From Clostridium puniceum (GTDB lineage: Bacteria > Bacillota > Clostridia > Clostridiales > Clostridiaceae): a DNA stretch of 64,000 nt. Under the pieces are notes generated by a model, which was not told the origin of the DNA, made no database searches, and worked only from the letters and a program-made list of their open reading frames with translations. Position numbers and translations under genes: made by a program. This document shows positions 9,279 through 19,377 of the stretch, one piece after another. The DNA is taken from positions 1 to 64,000 of the forward strand of contig NZ_LZZM01000063.1 of the NCBI RefSeq assembly GCF_002006345.1, written 5' to 3'. Positions within the stretch are counted from its first letter, which is position 1, and each line of letters begins with the position of its first letter.

Positions 9279-11918
9279 CTACTTTGCTAAAGTTTCCACT
9301 ATTTTATAAGATGCTTCTATTGCTTCTTGTATCTTTTCTGGTGATTTTCCGCCGGCTTGAGCCATGTCGGGTCTACCACCACCGCCACCACCAAGTATAG
9401 AAGATACTTCTTTTATTAATTTTCCACAATGAGCTCCCTTAACTACTGCTTCTTTTGTTGCCATAGCACATATAATAACTTTTCCATCTTTTGAGCTTAT
9501 AAGTACCACTATGCTATTTTCAACCTTATCTCTTACTTTTTCACAAACATCTCTTAAAGCATCACTATCAACATCTCTTAATTCATATGCAATTACATTA
9601 ATATCTTTGATGTTCTTTACAGATGCTAAAATGTCATCTATTCCCATTGATGCAAATTTTGCCTTTAAAATTCCTATTTCTTTATCTTTTTCCTTTAATT
9701 CTTTTACTTGTTGATCAAGCTTAGTTAAAAGTTCTTTTTCAGAACATTTAAGCTTACTTGAAATTTCTTTTATTAATTCTTTCTTTTCATTTACTAGCTT
9801 ATATGCTTCTTTTCCGATTACAGCTTCTATTCTTCTTGTTCCTGCTGCAATTCCACTTTCTGATATGATTTTAAATAATCCTATCTTTCCAGTATTATCT
9901 ATATGTGTTCCACCACATAATTCTTTAGAATATTCTCCAGCCACTACAACTCTTACTTTATCAGAATATTTATCATCAAATATACCTATAGCACCAGTAT
10001 TTTTAGCTTCTTGAAGATCCATAACCTTTGTAACTACTGTGGTTACACTAGTTATCGCTTCATTTACTAAATCTTCAATCTTTGATATTTCTTCTTCTGT
10101 TAACCCTTCAAAATGCGAAAAGTCAAATCTAAGTCTATCATGACTTACATATGATCCAGCTTGGTGAACATGTGACCCAAGAACTTTAACTAATGCTCTA
10201 TCTAAAAGGTGAGTTGCAGTATGATTTTTCTTAATATTTTCGCGTCTAACTTTATCTACTTCTAAAGTAACCTTATCACCAACTTTAAGTTCTCCAGATA
10301 AAACTTCTATAAAGTGAATTATCTTTCCACCAATGTTCTTCTTAGTATCAACAACTTTAGCTTTGAAGCTGTCATTAAATATGATACCTGTATCTCCTAT
10401 TTGTCCTCCCATTTCTGCATATAAAGGAGTAACATCTGTAACTACAACAGCTTTATTTCCTTCTGTAATAGTTTCTACAAAATCTTCACCTTCAATTAAC
10501 ACTTTAACTTCTGCATTTAAAGTATCATTATCATATCCATCAAAAACAGTTTCAATATCTGAAGCTATTGCATCTGAAGTTTTAACATCAGCTCCCATAT
10601 AGTTAGAAGTTTTTCTTGCACTTCTTGCTCTTTCTCTTTGAACTTTCATTTCTTCTTGAAAAGCACCTTCGTCTAAGGATAAACCTTCATCTTCTAATAT
10701 TTCCTTTGTTAATTCCATTGGGAATCCAAACGTATCATATAATTTAAATCCATCTGCACCACTAAGAATTGTTACGTTCTTTTCCTTTAATTCATCTATG
10801 AAACCATTTAATATTTCCATTCCTGAATCTAAAGTTTCTCTAAATTTATCTTCTTCTATTTTAATTACTTTTTTAATATATTCTTTTTTTACACTTAATT
10901 CTGGATATGCTTCTGCTGAATCTCTTATAACAATATCACATAAATTGCATAAAAATGCATCTTTAATACCTAAAGTCTTTCCATGTCTTGCAGCTCTTCT
11001 AAGAAGTCTTCTTAGTACATATCCTCTTCCTTCATTGGATGGCATTACATCATCTGAAATCATGAAAGTTATAGATCTGATATGATCAGTTATTATTCTT
11101 AAAGAAGTATCTGATTTACTTCCAGTTCCATATTTAATATTAGCAAGTTTTGAAGCTTCATTTAATATATTTTCTAAAGTATCAATTTCAAATACACTGC
11201 TTTTTTCTTGCATTACAACTGCAAGTCTTTCAAGCCCCATTCCTGTATCTATATTAGTACTGGCAAGTTTTTCATAGTTACCTTTTCCATCTCCATCAAA
11301 TTGAGTAAATACAAGATTCCAGAACTCTATTATCTTATCTTGATCTGCGAGTTTAACAAATTCTTCTGAGTTAGTTGGAACTTCATCAGTTCTGCTAAAA
11401 TGAATTTCTGTGCAAGGACCACAAGGACCTGCACCATGTTCCCAGAAATTATCTTCTTTTCCTAATCTAAATATATGACTCTTATCTACATCTGTAAGAG
11501 TAGTCCAGAATTCATAAGCTTCATCATCATCTAAATATATTGTTACATATAATTTTTCCTTTGGCATTTCTAAAACTTCGGTTATAAATTCCCATGCCCA
11601 TGGAATTATTTCTCTCTTAAAGTAATCTCCAAAAGAGAAATTCCCAAGCATTTCGAAGAAAGTACAATGTCTGCTTGTAACTCCTACATTTTCAATATCA
11701 CCAGTTCTAACACATTTTTGACAAGTTGTGATTCTTCTCTTAGGTGGTTCTTGTAACCCTGTAAAATAAGGTTTTAAAGGAGCCATACCAGCATTTATTA
11801 ATAATAAACTCTTATCATTCTTTGGAACTAATGAATAACTCTCTAATCTTAAATGTTCTTTACCTTCAAAAAATTTTAGATATGCTTCTCTTAAGTCATT
11901 TGTTTTTGTAAATTTCAT
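9279..11918 (-). CDS. alaS: Alanyl-tRNA synthetase
   Basis: An 879-residue class II synthetase of full length. The catalytic domain starts [21 protein letters not shown] and contains [19 protein letters not shown] and [18 protein letters not shown]. The editing domain has the zinc ligands HTATHLLD and ELCGGTH. The C-Ala domain ends in [21 protein letters not shown]. It charges tRNA-Ala and clears mischarged Ser/Gly. Expression is controlled by the upstream T-box leader with a GCU specifier. ATG at 11918 is preceded by GGAGGAATAATTT. Confidence 0.98.
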   Translation of the reverse strand: MKFTKTNDLREAYLKFFEGKEHLRLESYSLVPKNDKSLLLINAGMAPLKPYFTGLQEPPKRRITTCQKCVRTGDIENVGVTSRHCTFFEMLGNFSFGDYFKREIIPWAWEFITEVLEMPKEKLYVTIYLDDDEAYEFWTTLTDVDKSHIFRLGKEDNFWEHGAGPCGPCTEIHFSRTDEVPTNSEEFVKLADQDKIIEFWNLVFTQFDGDGKGNYEKLASTNIDTGMGLERLAVVMQEKSSVFEIDTLENILNEASKLANIKYGTGSKSDTSLRIITDHIRSITFMISDDVMPSNEGRGYVLRRLLRRAARHGKTLGIKDAFLCNLCDIVIRDSAEAYPELSVKKEYIKKVIKIEEDKFRETLDSGMEILNGFIDELKEKNVTILSGADGFKLYDTFGFPMELTKEILEDEGLSLDEGAFQEEMKVQRERARSARKTSNYMGADVKTSDAIASDIETVFDGYDNDTLNAEVKVLIEGEDFVETITEGNKAVVVTDVTPLYAEMGGQIGDTGIIFNDSFKAKVVDTKKNIGGKIIHFIEVLSGELKVGDKVTLEVDKVRRENIKKNHTATHLLDRALVKVLGSHVHQAGSYVSHDRLRFDFSHFEGLTEEEISKIEDLVNEAITSVTTVVTKVMDLQEAKNTGAIGIFDDKYSDKVRVVVAGEYSKELCGGTHIDNTGKIGLFKIISESGIAAGTRRIEAVIGKEAYKLVNEKKELIKEISSKLKCSEKELLTKLDQQVKELKEKDKEIGILKAKFASMGIDDILASVKNIKDINVIAYELRDVDSDALRDVCEKVRDKVENSIVVLISSKDGKVIICAMATKEAVVKGAHCGKLIKEVSSILGGGGGGRPDMAQAGGKSPEKIQEAIEASYKIVETLAK

Positions 11919-11980
11919 AAATTATTCCTCCATTATATCATATATCAAATTTAATTCATTTTAATTCTATATATACCATC

Positions 11981-12200
11981 AAAAAAAGCTTTCTCCCTAA
12001 TCAACAAAGGGACGAAAGCTGAAATTCCGTGGTACCACCCTAATTATGTATAACTGCTTATACATCACTTAGTAATTTATAGCTCCTAGGTAGCTTCAAA
12101 ATATCTAGCAAGAAGTTTTCACCAGCCACTTCCTCTCTAAATGTCTATAATAAATTTACTCATCCTATTCATCGCTTAATATTTTATTATTTCACCAAAA
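11981..12200 (-). ncRNA. T-box riboswitch (tRNA-Ala) leader of alaS
   Basis: The minus strand carries the T-box core AGGGTGGTACCACGG (12041-12027), which pairs with uncharged tRNA ends. After it comes a terminator stem GCTTTCGTCCCT / AGGGAGAAAGC with a T run (12019-11981). Upstream, GAUGAGUA, GGCUGGUGAAA-like and GAAGCUACC elements fit Stem I. The GCU at 12094-12092 fits an alanine specifier codon and agrees with the downstream gene. Uncharged tRNA-Ala would stabilise the antiterminator and allow alaS transcription. Confidence 0.93.
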
Positions 12201-12229
12201 ATTATATTTCATATAGATAATTATGTCAA
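12201..12229 (-). promoter_or_regulatory. Consensus sigma-A promoter of the alaS T-box transcript
   Basis: TTGACA (12229-12224), a 17-bp spacer, and TATAAT (12206-12201) read on the minus strand directly before the T-box. Both hexamers match the consensus exactly. Confidence 0.9.
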
Positions 12230-12263
12230 TATATAACTTAATTCGAATTATTATTGTTTGTAT

Positions 12264-13325
12264 TTATATTAATACATTATTTAAAATTTCATCTTCATCA
12301 ATAATTTTCTTGGCCAGTATCCTGTTCTCTTCAACATGAATATAAGTATATCTGTTAGATTTTATTGATGGAGCCATATCTATAGCTTTCTTGAAATCTT
12401 CTTTTTTCATTTTTAAAGTTTTAACATATTCAAAAAATCCAGTTTCTGTTAATACTTTTGAAATTCTTTCGAATCTATGGTTTTGTACCTTAGACATAAT
12501 ATAAGTCGCTATTCCAACTTGTATCCCATGAAGCTGTGGAGTTTCAATAAATTTATCTAAAGCATGAGAAATCAAATGTTCAGCCCCTGAAGCTGGTGAG
12601 CTGTCTCCTGCTATTTCCATAGATATACCATTCAAAGTTAATGATTCTACTAATTCTTTTAAAAACAAATCATCTTTAATAGATTTAAATTCAGTTCGCA
12701 CAAAACTGTTAACTGCTTTTTTGGAAATCATAGTTGCAAAATCATCAATAATTACTTTTCCATTTTCCTCTTCAAATTTCCAATCATAAAGAGCTGTGAT
12801 ATTAGATACTAAATCTCCAATTCCTGAAAATATAAATTTTTCAGGGGCACCTTTAATTATATCAATATCAATAATTATGCCATATGGTGTTTTAGCAGAA
12901 AGTGACATGCGTCTTCCATTAACCAAAAGTGAGGCCCCCTGACTTGAAAAACCATCATTAGATGTTGACGTTGGAATGCTAATAAAAGGTAGTTTTTTCA
13001 AAAAGCTCATATATTTCACTGCATCAATGGCTTTTCCTCCGCCTACTCCAATTAAGGCTTCTACATCATTTGATATTTCAAACGCTTTTAAACTAATTTC
13101 CTCAAAGTTTATATTTGAAATAATTTCACTCTTAGAAATTTCAATATTTACCTCTTTTAAAGATTCCCTTATTGAAGCTCCAAATAATTCTTCTATACCT
13201 TCGCCAAAGCATATTAAAACTTTTTTAAACAGAGCCTTCTTTATTAAATTTCCTACATTTTTAATATTTCCTTTTCCAATTTCCAAAATTGAAGGAATAG
13301 CTATTCTATGAGTTGAAGTCTTCAT
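12264..13325 (-). CDS. Iron-containing alcohol dehydrogenase family, glycerol-1-phosphate dehydrogenase-like (AraM/EgsA)
   Basis: A 353-residue protein related to sn-glycerol-1-phosphate dehydrogenases. The NAD-binding stretch is ALIGVGGGKAIDAVKY, then IPTSTSNDGFSSQGASL. Metal-ligand motifs are ASGAEHLISHALD and QLHGIQVGIATYIMS. In Bacillus AraM makes G1P for heptaprenylglyceryl phosphate lipids; whether this clostridial protein does the same is inferred. ATG at 13325 is supported by AGGAGTGAAAGAT; an in-frame start 12 codons upstream lacks a site. It appears to be a single-gene unit upstream of the alaS leader. Confidence 0.8.
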   Translation of the reverse strand: MKTSTHRIAIPSILEIGKGNIKNVGNLIKKALFKKVLICFGEGIEELFGASIRESLKEVNIEISKSEIISNINFEEISLKAFEISNDVEALIGVGGGKAIDAVKYMSFLKKLPFISIPTSTSNDGFSSQGASLLVNGRRMSLSAKTPYGIIIDIDIIKGAPEKFIFSGIGDLVSNITALYDWKFEEENGKVIIDDFATMISKKAVNSFVRTEFKSIKDDLFLKELVESLTLNGISMEIAGDSSPASGAEHLISHALDKFIETPQLHGIQVGIATYIMSKVQNHRFERISKVLTETGFFEYVKTLKMKKEDFKKAIDMAPSIKSNRYTYIHVEENRILAKKIIDEDEILNNVLI

Positions 13326-13553
13326 ATATCTTTCACTCCTTTTATACCTAGTTAAATTCAATAAAACTTACATATAAGTTTAGTTTTTCTTATTATATAT
13401 ACTTCCCAAAATAATCTGCATTAAAACTAGTTCATGAATTAACTTTCTTAAATAATTATATTCTATAAGTTCTAATTAATTGCCCATATTAAAACAATAT
13501 ACAGTAAATAAGTATATGCAGCCTCTTTATCAACAATATTCTTTCCCATTAAC

Positions 13554-13865
13554 TTAATTCAAATCATTAACAACCTTATTTATTTTATCAACTTTATCTA
13601 GTGCTTCTGTCCACAATTCCTTTGAAGGAATTACTTTTTCTATAACAGTATAAGTTTGTTTTATTATTGGTATATTAACAATATTTGTACTTTGAAGCGA
13701 CATTAACACAAAGTAACAAACTCCTATCATAGCTGCTATTTTTATCATATTTCCTATTGCTTTTATTAAAATATAAAGAGCAATAATAGCCACCGCCATT
13801 AAAAGTATAGTGTTAGTTGTAAGCTGTAATGGGTTTTTACTTATTAAACTATTTATTTCTTCCAT
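13554..13865 (-). CDS. Small membrane protein of unknown function
   Basis: A 103-residue protein with two closely spaced hydrophobic segments (about residues 18-38 and 41-58), then a polar C-terminal region ending in LDKVDKINKVVNDLN that could form an amphipathic helix. A GGAGGATATAAT site precedes ATG at 13865. I do not recognise a named family. It lies next to a PspC-domain gene on the same strand, which may suggest an envelope role, but nothing more can be said. Confidence 0.65.
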   Translation of the reverse strand: MEEINSLISKNPLQLTTNTILLMAVAIIALYILIKAIGNMIKIAAMIGVCYFVLMSLQSTNIVNIPIIKQTYTVIEKVIPSKELWTEALDKVDKINKVVNDLN

Positions 13866-13939
13866 ATTATATCCTCCATTTTTAGCACTATTTCTTGTAA
13901 AAATAAGCTTAAAATGCTAAGCCTATTTGCTTTAGTCCA

Positions 13940-14131
13940 TTATAACGTATCTTCTGCTGGCATCACTAATGCACAAATTATATATAAAAGTACTCCTGTT
14001 CCTCCAAATAGAACTAATGCTACATACCCAATTCTAACTAAAGTAGAATCAAGGTCAAAATAGTTAGCAAAGCCTCCACATACCCCAGCTATTTTTTTGT
14101 CTGTTGAAGATAAACAAAGCCTTCTTTCCAT
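13940..14131 (-). CDS. PspC domain membrane protein
   Basis: A 63-residue PspC-family protein: LCLSSTDKKIAGVCGGFANYFDLDSTLVRIGYVAL, then a transmembrane helix GGTGVLLYIICALVMP. The KxIaGVCGGiAxYf core is diagnostic. PspC proteins are linked to membrane stress responses; the small single-domain Gram-positive forms are poorly characterised. ATG at 14131 follows AGGAGTGGTTGTT; an in-frame start nine codons upstream lacks a good site. Confidence 0.88.
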   Translation of the reverse strand: MERRLCLSSTDKKIAGVCGGFANYFDLDSTLVRIGYVALVLFGGTGVLLYIICALVMPAEDTL

Positions 14132-14358
14132 AACAACCACTCCTTTTAATTTTTGCAAATAATCTTCTATATAACTGGTTCTTATTCACGATTATACCAT
14201 TTTAAGCTTTTAATTAAAAGTATTCAATCTTTTTCTTACTTTGTTGACACATATTGATATTATTTTTTACTTACTAATAATCATTGTGCATCGTTCCATT
14301 TTTTGTTAATATATACATAATTCATTTTATAATATAAATTATTATGGTGGTGATTATA

Positions 14359-14808
14359 ATGGAATATAAATTTTCTTCACTTGCTGAAGCAAAAATTAAA
14401 CTTTTAGAACTTTTAAAATCAAATAATATAAAAACTTCAAGGTGGTCTTTGTATAAAATTCTTGTACATTGTACCCAAACAATAGAATATTCAATGAAAG
14501 GATATCCGGAATTGAAACCTAAAATTCTACAATTTACTATTGGTAAAATAGCCATCAATAAATTTCTAAAACAAGGTTTTATGAAACATGACTTAACAGC
14601 TCTTGTTCCAGGCTCTCCTGAAATTACTGATAACGGCGATGAAAAACTTGCAATTGAAAATTTAATATCTATAATAGATAAATTTATTAAATATGATGAC
14701 GAGTTATATCCACATCTTTTGTTTGGTAATTTATCTAAAGATAAATATGATCATTATTTTGCAATGCATATAGCTGATCATTTATCAGAAGTAACATATA
14801 CATTTTAA
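14359..14808 (+). CDS. DUF1569 (DinB-like) family protein
   Basis: A 149-residue protein: SLYKILVHCTQTIEYSMKGYPELKP near the N-terminus and HYFAMHIADHLSEV at the C-terminus, the histidine-bearing helices typical of DinB/DUF1569 four-helix bundles. Such proteins often bind a divalent metal and some are thiol-dependent enzymes; no function is known for this one. ATG at 14359 is preceded by GGTGGTGATTATA. It runs opposite to its neighbours and shares a bidirectional terminator with fabF. Confidence 0.7.
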   Translation: MEYKFSSLAEAKIKLLELLKSNNIKTSRWSLYKILVHCTQTIEYSMKGYPELKPKILQFTIGKIAINKFLKQGFMKHDLTALVPGSPEITDNGDEKLAIENLISIIDKFIKYDDELYPHLLFGNLSKDKYDHYFAMHIADHLSEVTYTF

Positions 14809-14827
14809 TATAATACCTATAAGAATG

Positions 14828-14871
14828 AAAAAGGAATACTAAATCACTTTTAAGTTTTAGCGTTCCTTTTT
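14828..14871. terminator. Bidirectional terminator between DUF1569 gene and fabF
   Basis: A 16-bp stem with two mismatches or wobble pairs (AAAAAGGAATACTAAA / TTTAGCGTTCCTTTTT) is flanked by A and T runs on opposite sides. It fits both convergent genes. Confidence 0.85.
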
Positions 14872-14874
14872 TAT

Positions 14875-16107
14875 TTATAAAGCCTTCAAAATCAAAGATG
14901 CATTATGCCCGCCAAAACCAAAAGAATTTGTTAACGCATAAGTAAAATCAGCCTCTTTTCCTATGTTAGGTACATAATTAAGATCACATTCTGGATCTGG
15001 AGTTTTATAATTTATTGTTGGAGGTAAAAAACCTTCTTTCAGTGCAAATGAAGTTATAATAGCTTCAATAGCTCCTGAGGCTCCTAATAAATGACCTGTC
15101 ATTGATTTTGTTGAACTAATAGATAATTTATATGCATATTTATCAAATACAGCTTTCACTGCTGCAGTTTCACCTTTATCATTTGCTTTTGTTGAAGTTC
15201 CATGTGCATTTATATATCCAATATCCAAAGCATTTATCTTTGCATCTTCAATTGCAAGTTTCATACATTTTGCTGCGCCTTCTCCACCTTCAGCAGGTGC
15301 AGTCATATGGTATGCATCATTTGTGCAACCATATCCAACTATTTCAGCAATAATATCTGCTCCCCTATTTAACGCATGTTCAAGTTCTTCAAGTATAAGA
15401 ATACCTGCAACTTCACCTAATACAAATCCATTCCTTTCTAAGTCAAATGGTCTGCATGCTACACTCGGATCATCATTGGTGGTCATTGCTTTACTTGCAG
15501 AAAAGCCTGCTAAGGTTAACCCATTAATACACGCTTCTGCTCCCCCTGCTATCATTATATCTGCATCATTTCTTTGTATTACTTTAAATGAATTACCTAT
15601 AGAATTAGTAGACGATGCACAAGCTGTAACAGTACATTCATTAAACCCTCTAGCACCATACTTTATAGCTACAAGCCCTGCTGCCATATTAGGTATCATC
15701 ATCGGAACTACAAAAGGACTAACTCTTCGATAACCTTTTTCAAGAAATTCGCTATGTTGATTTAACATAGTTTCAATGCCTCCAACACCAGTTCCAATTA
15801 TTACCCCCATTCGTTCTTTATTTACTTTGTCTAAATTAAGCTTTGAATCTTCAATTGCCATTTTAGCTGCTGCCAATGAAAACTGTGCAAATCTATCAGT
15901 TCTTTTTATTTCTTTTTTCTCTATAAAATCACTTGGATCAAAATCCTTTATTTCGGCTCCAACCTTAACAGGCAAATCACAAACATCAATACTTTCAATT
16001 GTGCTTATTCCACATTTTCCGACTCTTATTGATTTCCAAAGATTATACGATCCAATCCCAAGAGATGATACACTTCCGACTCCTGTAATAACTACTCTTC
16101 TTTTCAT
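14875..16107 (-). CDS. fabF: 3-oxoacyl-ACP synthase II (KAS II)
   Basis: A 410-residue condensing enzyme for fatty-acid chain elongation. It has the Cys-His-His triad: cysteine in VTACASSTNSIG, histidine in YINAHGTSTKANDKGE and histidine in SMTGHLLGASGA. A C-terminal FGFGGHNASLIL follows. ATG at 16107 follows AGGAGGTTTTTTG. No other fab genes are adjacent, so this is a stand-alone KAS gene, perhaps an accessory paralogue to a main fab cluster elsewhere or a polyketide-like condensing enzyme. Motifs fit FabF best. Confidence 0.9.
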   Translation of the reverse strand: MKRRVVITGVGSVSSLGIGSYNLWKSIRVGKCGISTIESIDVCDLPVKVGAEIKDFDPSDFIEKKEIKRTDRFAQFSLAAAKMAIEDSKLNLDKVNKERMGVIIGTGVGGIETMLNQHSEFLEKGYRRVSPFVVPMMIPNMAAGLVAIKYGARGFNECTVTACASSTNSIGNSFKVIQRNDADIMIAGGAEACINGLTLAGFSASKAMTTNDDPSVACRPFDLERNGFVLGEVAGILILEELEHALNRGADIIAEIVGYGCTNDAYHMTAPAEGGEGAAKCMKLAIEDAKINALDIGYINAHGTSTKANDKGETAAVKAVFDKYAYKLSISSTKSMTGHLLGASGAIEAIITSFALKEGFLPPTINYKTPDPECDLNYVPNIGKEADFTYALTNSFGFGGHNASLILKAL

Positions 16108-16307
16108 CAAAAAACCTCCTAAATTAAATAAAAATAATGTAATTTAAAAAAATTTAATCTTCTTTACTTTAATAGCTACATTATATATAATGATTTCAAA
16201 TGAATTAGTGTTTCCTTCAAATATAATTCTAATAGATATTATTTATTAAAATGAACAAATATTGCTTTTTAATATAATAACTATTTAATAGGAAAAGGTG
16301 TTAAACT

Positions 16308-17201
16308 ATGAAGGACTTAAAAGAAACTATAGTTACAACTATAGTTTATATTGAAAAAAATCTTTCTAATAGGATTTCTTTAGATGATATATCTCTTTAT
16401 ACTGGATTATCAAAATATTATCTCCATAGAATTTTTAAATCCTTGACAGGAGAGTCCATTATGGAATATGTTCAATCACGTAAATTAACCAGCAGTCTTA
16501 ATGAACTTTTAAATACTAACATGCGAATTATAGATATTGGTTTAAATTACGGTTTTTATTACGAACAATCTTATATAAGAGCTTTCAAGAAGAAATTTGG
16601 TTTTACCCCTTTAAAAGTAAAGTCAGCCAAGGCAGCCTTAAGTTTGGTTCTTACAGAAAAAATAAATGCTGATAATATTTTTTCTCTAGGGAATTCGATT
16701 ACGTACACTCCCCATTTTGTTTTTAAACAAAAATTTAACTTAATTGGTGTTAAGTATAAAATACTAAGTAAATCTGGAGATAAAAGTGCCAATTCATATG
16801 GCAGAGATTTCTTCTATAATCATAAAGATAAAATTAACAATATTATAAATTCAAATGTATACTATGGATATACAGATTGGAGTAGTAATGAATTTATATA
16901 TTATATACCAAGTGCAGAAGTTTCTGACTTAAACGAAATACCAGAAGGAATGTCATGTATTTCCATACCAGCTTATAAATATGTTGTATTTCGTTTTGTT
17001 GGTTTTTTTCGACCAGACGAACTTAACGGAAGACATTTGGGACGATTATTGGTTCAATTGTACAGAAAATGGATTTTAAGATCAGATTATAAATTTGCAG
17101 ATACCTTTAGATTCGAATATATAGATAGTTCCATATCAAAAGATAATTATTGTGAATTATATGTATATCAACCAATAGAATCTATATCTAATACTTTATA
17201 A
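16308..17201 (+). CDS. AraC-family regulator with GyrI-like effector-binding domain
   Basis: A 297-residue protein. Residues about 8-105 form an AraC/XylS double HTH (ISLDDISLYTGLSKYYLHRIFKSLTGESIMEYVQSRKL, then IIDIGLNYGFYYEQSYIRAFKKKFGFTP). The remainder resembles the GyrI-like/SOUL-type small-molecule-binding fold (IPAYKYVVFRFVGFFRPDELNGR ... YCELYVYQPI). This architecture is shared with Rob and BmrR-like multidrug sensors. It is divergent from fabF; a target is not evident. AGGAAAAGGTG lies before the ATG. Confidence 0.88.
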   Translation: MKDLKETIVTTIVYIEKNLSNRISLDDISLYTGLSKYYLHRIFKSLTGESIMEYVQSRKLTSSLNELLNTNMRIIDIGLNYGFYYEQSYIRAFKKKFGFTPLKVKSAKAALSLVLTEKINADNIFSLGNSITYTPHFVFKQKFNLIGVKYKILSKSGDKSANSYGRDFFYNHKDKINNIINSNVYYGYTDWSSNEFIYYIPSAEVSDLNEIPEGMSCISIPAYKYVVFRFVGFFRPDELNGRHLGRLLVQLYRKWILRSDYKFADTFRFEYIDSSISKDNYCELYVYQPIESISNTL

Positions 17202-17302
17202 ATCCGCGCAAAATACAATCATTTTTAATTCATAACTTAAACTTAATATTTTTTATTAACTAAGAGAATCTCATATTTACTCAGTTGCTAATTTTCTTGT
17301 TT

Positions 17303-17346
17303 TACTAACTGAGGATATTTCAATTATGAAATATCCTCAGTTAGTA
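17303..17346. repeat. 20-bp perfect inverted repeat
   Basis: TACTAACTGAGGATATTTCA (17303-17322) is perfectly complementary to 17327-17346 around a 4-nt ATTA loop. It lies 100 nt past the AraC-family stop. No T run follows on either strand, which is odd for an intrinsic terminator. Confidence 0.8.
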
Positions 17347-17488
17347 TATCGTATTTCTACTATGACATTATTAAATTTATTCTGTATAGAATTTGTAATT
17401 ATATAAAATTTGAAATAAGTCAACATATAACTTTTCAGATGGTGAATTCTATTTTTTATTTTTTTATTATTCACTACATCAGATAGGA

Positions 17489-17608
17489 TTAATATAATAA
17501 TGCACCTATAATTTGATTATCCGCTTCAATTTTATAGGCAATAAACTTCTTGATAATATCTATTTCAGACTCTACCTTATCATATCTAGGTGGCTCTACA
17601 TTTCTTTG
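17489..17608 (-). pseudogene. Fragment resembling the N-terminal part of a GNAT acetyltransferase
   Basis: A 39-codon stop-to-stop frame encodes PPRYDKVESEIDIIKKF followed by IAYKIEADNQIIGALLY and TAA. This resembles the early beta strands of GNAT N-acetyltransferases (a ...NQIIGAL... strand). There is no start codon and the rest of the domain is absent, so it looks like a relic. Recognition is tentative. Confidence 0.3.
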
Positions 17609-17683
17609 TTAAATGCTTTTGTTTTTATTTTAATAATTACAACTAATTGTATACTCAACCTCATAGGTCAGATACATTTGTAT

Positions 17684-17923
17684 TTAAATAGCAATTCCCT
17701 CCAAACTTTCTTTAAATATTATTTTTAACACTTCATACGTAACCTGTTGATTATGAAAAATTTGTAGCATGCCTTTAGGTGTTATCTTATATCCTAACAA
17801 TTCATCTTCATGAGAAATAAGCGCTTTCGCTTCAATATTAACATGATCTTTAAAAGGAATAATGCGAATAAAATTATTATCGCCTTTATATATAAACCAT
17901 AAATAATAACAATCACTAGTATA
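17684..17923 (-). pseudogene. Degenerate coding fragment, family unknown
   Basis: A 79-codon stop-to-stop frame without a clear start encodes FIRIIPFKDHVNIEAKALISHEDELLGYKI... and ends KESLEGIAI. Its composition looks like real protein (charged helices, KITPKGMLQI), unlike typical AT-rich spacer. It lies between the radical SAM stop and the GNAT-like fragment. It may be the relic of a separate gene. Confidence 0.35.
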
Positions 17924-17927
17924 TTAT

Positions 17928-18794
17928 CTATAATCTTCTTGCCTCTTCTTTTTTTAATTTATTTGTATCTTTATAATGATCAATCTGATTTAAGAGCACC
18001 TCTTTATCTCTAGGAAAATTTCCCCTTAATGAAATATAATTTGATGCATGGTTGCACCTAAATACTATTTGTTCCCTGACATTAATACTTTCAACTAATA
18101 TTTTAATTTCTTCTAAAATTTCCTTGTCATTTAAAAGCGTAAATTCTTTATTTATAATTTTGTTATGCATAGAAGTTCCTTCTTCTATCATAAGAGTTAG
18201 CACACCTAAATAATGTGGACGCATACTGCTTATTATTTTACCAGTTCTAACTGCATGATTTTTGCTTTTTTCTCTTCCACCAATGCCAGCTATTACAGTT
18301 ACAGATAATAATATTCCAGATTTCTTAACCTTTCTTGCTGCCTTAACTAATTCTTCACTATTAACACCTTTATTTATCTCATTTAAAACTTCATCATCGC
18401 CACTTTCGACCCCCATATATATCATAGATAGACCTAAAACTTTAAGCTCTTCTAATTCCTGCGACGTTTTAAGCAATATAGATTTTGGAGAACCATAAAG
18501 TGTAACTCTAATACATTCTGGGAATATCTTTTTTATATATCTTAATATTTCAATTAAATCTTTTGTTTGTATAATCAAAGCATCTCCATCAGCCAAAAAT
18601 ACTTTTTGAACATAACTATATCTTTCCCTAAAATAATCTATATCCTTTTTAATGTCTTCTAAAGACTTTATTATAAATTTTTTAGATTTATACATATTAC
18701 AAAAACTGCATTTATTGTGAGAACACCCCAAAGCCACTTGTACTATAAGACTATTTCCTTCACTAGGTGGTCTATACAATGGATAGTTGTACAT
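17928..18794 (-). CDS. Radical SAM protein
   Basis: A 288-residue radical SAM enzyme. The cluster motif is C-SHNK-C-SF-C near residues 24-32, spaced CX4CX2C instead of the usual CX3CX2C; some radical SAM families carry this variant. After the TIM-barrel core come MGVESGDDEVLNEINKG (SAM-contacting strand) and VIAGIGGREKS. It resembles clostridial proteins annotated as coproporphyrinogen oxidase-like or YgiQ-like; the substrate is unknown. It stands alone with no maturase or precursor peptide nearby. The plus strand at the start shows a TAAGGGGAG-type site. Confidence 0.8.
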   Translation of the reverse strand: MYNYPLYRPPSEGNSLIVQVALGCSHNKCSFCNMYKSKKFIIKSLEDIKKDIDYFRERYSYVQKVFLADGDALIIQTKDLIEILRYIKKIFPECIRVTLYGSPKSILLKTSQELEELKVLGLSMIYMGVESGDDEVLNEINKGVNSEELVKAARKVKKSGILLSVTVIAGIGGREKSKNHAVRTGKIISSMRPHYLGVLTLMIEEGTSMHNKIINKEFTLLNDKEILEEIKILVESINVREQIVFRCNHASNYISLRGNFPRDKEVLLNQIDHYKDTNKLKKEEARRL

Positions 18795-18895
18795 AAATAT
18801 TTTCTCCCCTTATAATTTTTATATATAAGTAAGCTTTATTAAAAGTCTACATTTCTAAATAAGATTTATTTAGTAGTAACTATAAAATAATTTTT

Positions 18896-19075
18896 CTATT
18901 TTTCTTCCATAAGCTTCTTCGTTTTATTTTGAACCAACCATAATTTCTTTTGTTTTCTATTAAATGCAACCATCCTGTTTTTATTATTTTTATTTTCATC
19001 AATTAATCTTATATATTCTGCATCCGCGATTTTAAGTGCCTCTTCAATTACTAAAAGTTCTTCTTTCGTAAACAT
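18896..19075 (-). CDS. Small basic protein of unknown function (59 aa)
   Basis: A 59-residue frame: starts FTKEELLVIEEALKIADAE, then YIRLIDENKNNKNRMVAF, and ends in a lysine-rich tail (KTKKLMEEK, TAG). The predicted structure is two helices. A strong GGAGGAGATATT lies directly before ATG at 19075, which is the main argument that it is translated. I recognise no family; short clostridial proteins of this type are common. Confidence 0.6.
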   Translation of the reverse strand: MFTKEELLVIEEALKIADAEYIRLIDENKNNKNRMVAFNRKQKKLWLVQNKTKKLMEEK

Positions 19076-19377
19076 AATATCTCCTCCATTTATTTAATAT
19101 TTTAAGTTAAAATTCTTATTTACATTATTAATTTTCACAATGTAATTTTTCATCTAAGTTTTATTTTATATTTCGAATTATTCTTTGTAAATATGGTTAT
19201 TATAATTTAAATTAATTATTGCTATAATTCTAATTATCTTTCTATTATTTTTATTTAATTAACTTATCCATCCTATTCTTGAATCTCATATTTTATATAG
19301 AAATTTTAATCCTCTTCATAAAATCTTCATAATAATTTTGTAAGATGATCTTAGAAAATTTAATGGAGGTATCAATT
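19076..19377. other. Divergent intergenic region
   Basis: About 300 bp between the 59-aa gene and the DUF6803-like gene. It is very AT-rich and should hold divergent promoters. I see no RNA element or repeat. Confidence 0.4.

Noticed and set aside
15323..15733. 136-codon open frame on the plus strand inside fabF
   Set aside because: It is antisense to a clear KAS II gene with its catalytic triad; no ribosome binding site or protein-like character.
17513..17728. 71-codon plus-strand frame rich in Leu/Ile/Phe
   Set aside because: Lies antisense to the degraded minus-strand fragments; no start site and low-complexity composition.
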